From Candidatus Bipolaricaulota bacterium (GTDB lineage Bacteria > Bipolaricaulota > Bipolaricaulia > Bipolaricaulales > Bipolaricaulaceae): a DNA stretch of 40,955 bases. A model generated the notes under the pieces. It did not search any database. It was not told the DNA's origin and saw only the letters and a program-made list of their open reading frames with translations. Position 1 is the stretch's first letter. Each line of letters starts with the position of its first letter. Location of the stretch: the NCBI GenBank assembly GCA_938083225.1, contig CALKCH010000053.1, positions 1-40,955 of the forward strand. Direction: 5' to 3'. Positions 37,329 through 40,955 of this stretch are shown here, in pieces. The translations under genes were made by a program, and so were the position numbers.

Positions 37329-37709
37329 ATGGCGAGAATTGCAGGGGTAAACCTTCCGGCCAAAAAGAGGATCGACGTGGCGTTGACCTATATCTACGGG
37401 ATCGGCCCCTCGTTGGCGAAAAAGATCCTGGCCAAAACCGGGGTGGACCCAACCACCCGGGTCATGGATCTCACGGAAGAGCAGGTGACAGCCATTCGGC
37501 AAGAAGTGGAGTCTTATCCGGTGGAGGGTGACTTGCGGCGCCAGGTTCGGGCAAACATTCAGCGGCTCATCGACATCGGCTGTTATCGGGGCCTTCGCCA
37601 CAAGGTAGGTCTTCCTGTGCGGGGGCAGCGCACCCGTACGAACGCCCGCACCTGGAAGGGGCCTCGCCCGGACAAGGCAGGCCGCCGTACGCGTAAACAG
37701 AAGGAGTAA
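37329..37709 (+). CDS. rpsM: Ribosomal protein S13
   Basis: This gene encodes 126 residues contacting the P-site tRNA and L5. '[20 protein letters not shown]', '[13 protein letters not shown]' and '[24 protein letters not shown]' (core [14 protein letters not shown]) are diagnostic. It starts 4 nt after rpmJ. Confidence 0.98.
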   Translation: MARIAGVNLPAKKRIDVALTYIYGIGPSLAKKILAKTGVDPTTRVMDLTEEQVTAIRQEVESYPVEGDLRRQVRANIQRLIDIGCYRGLRHKVGLPVRGQRTRTNARTWKGPRPDKAGRRTRKQKE

Positions 37710-37711
37710 AC

Positions 37712-38068
37712 ATGAGCCCGCAGGCCCAGGCGCGCAAAAAGAAGAACATTCGGCTCGAGCGAGCCCGTGTTCACATCCATTCAACGTTCAACAACACCAT
37801 TCTCACCCTCACCGATCTAGAAGGGAACACTTTGACCTGGCAGTCCGGTGGTACTGCGGGGTTCAGCGGGTCCCGTAAAGGTACGCCTTATGCCGCGCAG
37901 CTTGCTTGCCAGGCGTTGGTGCGCGAGATGAAAGACATGGGGATTCGCACGGTGGTCGTGACGGTGGATGGTTCCGGGCCAGGTCGTCAGCCGGTCATCC
38001 AGACGCTCCGCGCTTCGGGGATTCAAGTGGAAGAAGTGAAAAACGTCACCCCCACCCCCCATAGTTAG
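37712..38068 (+). CDS. rpsK: Ribosomal protein S11
   Basis: This gene encodes 118 residues of the 30S platform. 'RARVHIHSTFNNTILTLTD', 'GFSGSRKGTPYAAQLA' and 'GSGPGRQPVIQTLRASGI' match the family. The C-terminus ends in TPTPHS rather than the common GCRPPKRRRV form, so the basic tail is missing. Confidence 0.96.
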   Translation: MSPQAQARKKKNIRLERARVHIHSTFNNTILTLTDLEGNTLTWQSGGTAGFSGSRKGTPYAAQLACQALVREMKDMGIRTVVVTVDGSGPGRQPVIQTLRASGIQVEEVKNVTPTPHS

Positions 38069-38076
38069 GAGGAATG

Positions 38077-38700
38077 ATGGGAAAACACACGGAAGCTAAG
38101 TGCCGAATATGTCGTCGTGAAGGGGTGAAACTTTTCCTCCGGGGCGATCGGTGTTATTCCCCAAAGTGCGCCCTTTCCCGCAGGCCTCGTCTGCCTGGCC
38201 AGCACGGTCGCTTCCGCCGTCGCATGAGCCTCTACGCCATCCGCCTCCGGGAGAAACAGAAGCTCAAGAGGATCTACGGCCTCAGGGAAGAGCAGTTCCG
38301 CCGGTATGTGGAATGGGCGAAGGCGTTCAAGGGTGTCACCGGTGAGGCCCTCCTGAAGTTCTTGGAGCGGCGCTTGGACAACGTGGTGTACCGCGCGGGC
38401 TTCGCCGTGTCCCGCGCCCAAGCCCGGCAGCTTGTCTCCCACGGACATTTTCTCGTCAATGGACGGGTGACCAACATCCCCTCTTACCTCGTGGAGGAGG
38501 GTGATATTGTGGAAGTGCGCCTCCAGTCCAAACAAAAGCTCGGACCGGTGATCCGGGAGATCGCCGATCGCCGGCCTGTGCCCAGTTGGCTCACCCGGGA
38601 CTTGGAAGGCTTGCGTGTCCAGGTGAATGCTGAACCCAATCTGGAGGAAGTGGAACACGCCGTGGACACCAGCCTCATTGTGGAGTACTACTCTCGCTGA
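38077..38700 (+). CDS. rpsD: Ribosomal protein S4, zinc form
   Basis: This gene encodes 207 residues and starts 30S body assembly. The N-terminal zinc ligands are C9, C12, C26 and C31. The S4 RNA-binding domain reads 'RLDNVVYRAGFAVSRAQARQ' and 'LVSHGHFLVNGRVTNIPSYL'. The second ATG (38077) is better spaced from AGGAGG than the first at 38074. No alpha-operon pseudoknot was identified. Confidence 0.97.
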   Translation: MGKHTEAKCRICRREGVKLFLRGDRCYSPKCALSRRPRLPGQHGRFRRRMSLYAIRLREKQKLKRIYGLREEQFRRYVEWAKAFKGVTGEALLKFLERRLDNVVYRAGFAVSRAQARQLVSHGHFLVNGRVTNIPSYLVEEGDIVEVRLQSKQKLGPVIREIADRRPVPSWLTRDLEGLRVQVNAEPNLEEVEHAVDTSLIVEYYSR

Positions 38701-38701
38701 T

Positions 38702-39625
38702 ATGGCAGACTTTACTTTTCCGGAAGAGGTGCGCTGGGAGGAACACACCGACCGCTATGGTCGGCTCGTCCTGGCTCCTTTGGAGCGTGGCTACGCCACC
38801 ACCCTGGGTAACGCCCTGCGCCGGGTTCTCCTCTCTTCCATCCCTGGGGCCGCGGTGGTGCGCGTCTATATTCCCGCGAAATATCACGAGTACGACGTCA
38901 TCGAAGGCGTGCGAGAGGACATCCTCAACATTGTCCTCAACCTCAAAGGTTTGGCCATCCGCGCCACTGACTCTGAACTCTATCGCCTGTACCTGAACGC
39001 CGTCGGGCCGGGCGAGGTCCGCGCGCGGGATATCCAAGTTCCTTCAGGCCTTACCATTGTCAACCCCGATCACTACATTGCCACACTGGAAGAAGGAGCA
39101 AAGTTGGAAATGGAAATGGAGGTGGAGGTGGGCCGGGGGTTCAAGCCCGCCGAGGAAAACAAGCGGGAGGACGCGCCCCTGGGCCTCATCCCCGTGGATG
39201 CAGACTTCTCCCCCATCGAGAAGGTGAACTTCCTGGTGGAGGAAACCCGGGTGGGCGGCCGCTCTGGCTACGAGCGGTTGATCTTGGACGTATGGACTAC
39301 GGGAACGATCAGCCCGCGTGAGGCCGTCCAGGAAGCAGTGAGCATCCTCCAGCGACATTTGGCCCTTCTGGAGAAGGTGGAGGCGCCCAGCGCTCCTGCT
39401 ACCAAAGCTCCCGGCGAATACGATCAGCCTCTGACGGAGCTCGGGTTCGAAATTCGCGCCTGTAACCTGCTCAAGGAGGCGGGCGTTGTCACTTTGGGGG
39501 ACCTCCTTTCCCGCACGCGCGAGGAGATCTCGGACATCCATGGACTGGGCGAGAAAACTCTAGCCAAGCTGGAGCAGCGTTTGGCCGAACTCGGTCATCG
39601 CTTGCGCTCGGAGAAGGAGGGCTGA
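38702..39625 (+). CDS. rpoA: RNA polymerase alpha subunit
   Basis: This gene encodes 307 residues. The N-terminal dimerisation domain shows 'LEPLERGYATTLGNALRRVLL'-like sequence (here LAPLERGYATTLGNALRRVL). The C-terminal DNA-binding domain (about 245-307) has the helix-hairpin pattern 'RACNLLKEAGVVTLGDLL' and 'ISDIHGLGEKTLAKLEQRL'. The ATG at 38702 follows the rpsD stop by one base; a start at 38627 would lie inside rpsD. The stop overlaps rplQ. Confidence 0.98.
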   Translation: MADFTFPEEVRWEEHTDRYGRLVLAPLERGYATTLGNALRRVLLSSIPGAAVVRVYIPAKYHEYDVIEGVREDILNIVLNLKGLAIRATDSELYRLYLNAVGPGEVRARDIQVPSGLTIVNPDHYIATLEEGAKLEMEMEVEVGRGFKPAEENKREDAPLGLIPVDADFSPIEKVNFLVEETRVGGRSGYERLILDVWTTGTISPREAVQEAVSILQRHLALLEKVEAPSAPATKAPGEYDQPLTELGFEIRACNLLKEAGVVTLGDLLSRTREEISDIHGLGEKTLAKLEQRLAELGHRLRSEKEG

Positions 39626-39975
39626 TGCGGCACCGCAAGAAGGTTCCGAAACTCTCGATGAAGGCCGACCGGCGAAGGCTGGTTCTGGCCGGGCAGGCCC
39701 GGGACCTCATCCTCCACGGCAAGATCGACACCACCCCGGCGCGGGCCAGGGCTACCCAGCGCTTGGTGGAGCGGCTGGTGACCTGGGCCAAGGAGGACAC
39801 CCAGGCCCACCGCCGCATGGCCTTCGCCGTTCTCCGGGACAAGGAGGCCACGGAGAAGCTGTTCGCCGAGATCGGCCCCAAGTACAAGGATCGGGACGGC
39901 GGGTACACTCGGGTGCTGAAGCTGGGCCCCCGGCTGGGCGATGGGGCGGAGATGGCCCGCCTCACCTGGGTATGA
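39625..39975 (+). CDS. rplQ: Ribosomal protein L17
   Basis: This gene encodes 116 residues near the tunnel exit. 'MRHRKKVPKLSMKADRRRLV' is the family start, and 'LGPRLGDGAEMARLTWV' is close to the usual 'R.GDaA.m...eLv' end. The ATG overlaps the rpoA stop (TGATG) and its stop overlaps the RidA gene (ATGA). Confidence 0.97.
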   Translation: MRHRKKVPKLSMKADRRRLVLAGQARDLILHGKIDTTPARARATQRLVERLVTWAKEDTQAHRRMAFAVLRDKEATEKLFAEIGPKYKDRDGGYTRVLKLGPRLGDGAEMARLTWV

Positions 39976-40358
39976 CCCGCCGCGCCGTTGTTCCGTCAGG
40001 GATCCATACGGTGGGCCCTTATTCCCCGGCGGTCCGCGCTGGGGATTTCCTTTTCATTTCTGGCCAGATTCCCTTGGACCCCCAGAGCGGCGCCCTTCTT
40101 CAGGGCAGCATCGAGGCCCAGACCCAACGGTGCTTAGAGCAAATCAAGGAAATTCTGGCTGCCGTCGGCGCCAGCCTCGCGGACTTGGTCAAGGTCACCA
40201 TTTACCTGGTGGACATGAAGGATTTCGAGGCTGTGAATCGCGCTTACGCTGCTTATTTCGACCTAGAACCGCCGGCGCGGGCTTGTGTGGCTGTCTCCGT
40301 CCTGCCCAAGGGCGCACGCATCGAGATCGAGGCCGTGGCCTATCTTGGCGGGCGCTGA
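39972..40358 (+). CDS. ridA: RidA/YjgF/YER057c-UK114 family deaminase
   Basis: This gene encodes 128 residues, a trimeric enzyme that hydrolyses reactive 2-aminoacrylate and related imines made by PLP enzymes. 'VGPYSPAVRAGDFLFISGQI' and 'DLVKVTIYLVDMKDF' are typical. The catalytic Arg lies in 'PPARACVAVSVLP' and the Glu in 'IEIEAVA', both as in active RidA. The 4 nt overlap with rplQ puts it on the ribosomal transcript. It converges with the next gene, 5 nt away, without a clear terminator. Confidence 0.93.
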   Translation: MTRRAVVPSGIHTVGPYSPAVRAGDFLFISGQIPLDPQSGALLQGSIEAQTQRCLEQIKEILAAVGASLADLVKVTIYLVDMKDFEAVNRAYAAYFDLEPPARACVAVSVLPKGARIEIEAVAYLGGR

Positions 40359-40363
40359 GGAAC

Positions 40364-40955
40364 CTAGAGCTCGCCCCGCTCCCGTCGCTTACGCAACGCC
40401 GTAAGCATGGCGTCCACCATTTTGGGAAGGTCGTAGTCCGGCTTCCAGCCCCAGTCCTCCCGGGCTGGGGAATCATCGATCGTGCGGGGCCAGCTATCGG
40501 CGATGCACTGCCGGAAGTCGGGCTTGTACTCCACGCGGAAGCCTGGGACCCGTTTTTGGATCTCCCGTGCCAATTCCTCGGCGGAGAAGCTTAAGGCCGC
40601 GACGTTGTAGATCCGATACCGCAGACGCACGGGATCCGCTTGCATAAGCAGGAGCGTGGCCTTGAGGCAATCGGGCATGTACATCATGGGGAGGACGGTG
40701 TCCGGCCGCACAAAGCAGGTGTAGGGCTCACCGCGCACGGCGGCGTAGAAGATCTCCACGGCGTAGTCAGTGGTCCCCCCGCCCGGCGGGGTCTCGCTGG
40801 AGATGATCCCGGGAAACCGCAGCCCCCGCACATCCAGGCCATACCGCCGGTGGTAGTACTCGCAGAGGAGCTCGCCCGCGACCTTCGTGATCCCGTACAT
40901 GGTCGTGGGCGAAAGGATTGTGTCCTGAGGCGTGTTATCCCGCGGGGTTTTTTCG
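40364..40955 (-). CDS. NAD-dependent epimerase-family protein, threonine dehydrogenase-like (partial)
   Basis: This is the C-terminal 196 or so residues of a short-chain (UDP-glucose-4-epimerase-like) dehydrogenase; the 5' part lies beyond the window. The catalytic Tyr and Lys are in 'TMYGITKVAGELL' (YxxxK). 'RYPG'-like RFPGIISSETPPGGGTTDYA and 'YTCFVRPDTVLPMMYM' match bacterial L-threonine 3-dehydrogenases of this family, which oxidise threonine to 2-amino-3-ketobutyrate. The reading frame runs to the edge, so an internal ATG at 40900 is not the start. A related sugar-nucleotide epimerase is a less likely alternative. Confidence 0.88.
   Translation of the reverse strand, partial: EKTPRDNTPQDTILSPTTMYGITKVAGELLCEYYHRRYGLDVRGLRFPGIISSETPPGGGTTDYAVEIFYAAVRGEPYTCFVRPDTVLPMMYMPDCLKATLLLMQADPVRLRYRIYNVAALSFSAEELAREIQKRVPGFRVEYKPDFRQCIADSWPRTIDDSPAREDWGWKPDYDLPKMVDAMLTALRKRRERGEL

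Noticed and set aside
40345-40385. Possible terminator between ridA and the epimerase-family gene
   Set aside because: A short GGGCG/CGCCC pairing exists, but the loop is long and no U-run follows on either strand.

Overview
The window comes from a bacterial chromosome of fairly high G+C content. It is gene-dense, with short spacers and many 1-20 nt gene overlaps. Strong AGGAGG-type ribosome binding sites alternate with GTG and TTG starts. Several features suggest a deep-branching, possibly thermophilic diderm. These are a long RpoC with an N-terminal insertion of the Thermus/Thermotoga kind, zinc-ligand versions of S4, S14, L24, L36 and adenylate kinase, and a solute-binding protein without a lipobox cysteine. 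I lean weakly towards a Bipolaricaulota/Acetothermia-like lineage. That is inference from gene style; no 16S gene is present to test it.

Region 1 (1-7810, + strand apart from the left edge). The left edge holds the 5' part of a frameshifted transposase. A near-consensus sigma-70-type promoter with a LacI-style palindromic operator at its start site then drives a carbohydrate operon. Its order is a small exported protein, a large exported protein of probable alpha-toroid plus beta-sandwich type, a sugar-binding protein, two MalF/MalG-type permeases, a GH130 glycoside phosphorylase/hydrolase and a Gfo/Idh/MocA oxidoreductase. Together they look like capture, import and phosphorolysis of a (manno)oligosaccharide, with a redox step on the product. 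No ABC ATPase or regulator gene lies in the window.

Region 2 (7818-14492, - strand). An energy operon is read frr, a small AtpI-like membrane protein, atpB, atpE, atpF, atpH, atpA, atpG, atpD. The c subunit carries the two-carboxylate, Na+-type ion site. No atpC (epsilon) follows atpD, because the convergent oxidoreductase gene ends 7 nt away.

Region 3 (14561-17832, + strand). This holds cca (apparently leaderless and divergent from frr), then long-form hpf with its own strong promoter, a thiouridylase-like PP-loop protein with a degenerate motif, and a FmdB-type zinc ribbon.

Region 4 (17839-40358, + strand). rpoC leads into one long str-S10-spc-alpha supercluster: rpsL, rpsG, fusA, rpsJ, rplC, D, W, B, rpsS, rplV, rpsC, rplP, rpmC, rpsQ, rplN, X, E, rpsZ, rpsH, rplF, R, rpsE, rplO, secY, adk, map, infA, rpmJ, rpsM, K, D, rpoA, rplQ, then a RidA gene. 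rpoB is not upstream of rpoC, tuf is missing after fusA, and rpmD is missing between rpsE and rplO. The EF-G is divergent in domain IV. The right edge (40364-40955, - strand) is the 3' part of a threonine-dehydrogenase-like epimerase-family gene.

No tRNA, rRNA, CRISPR array or intact insertion sequence was found. The only non-genic stretch of about 200 nt (263-466) holds the sugar-operon promoter and operator.
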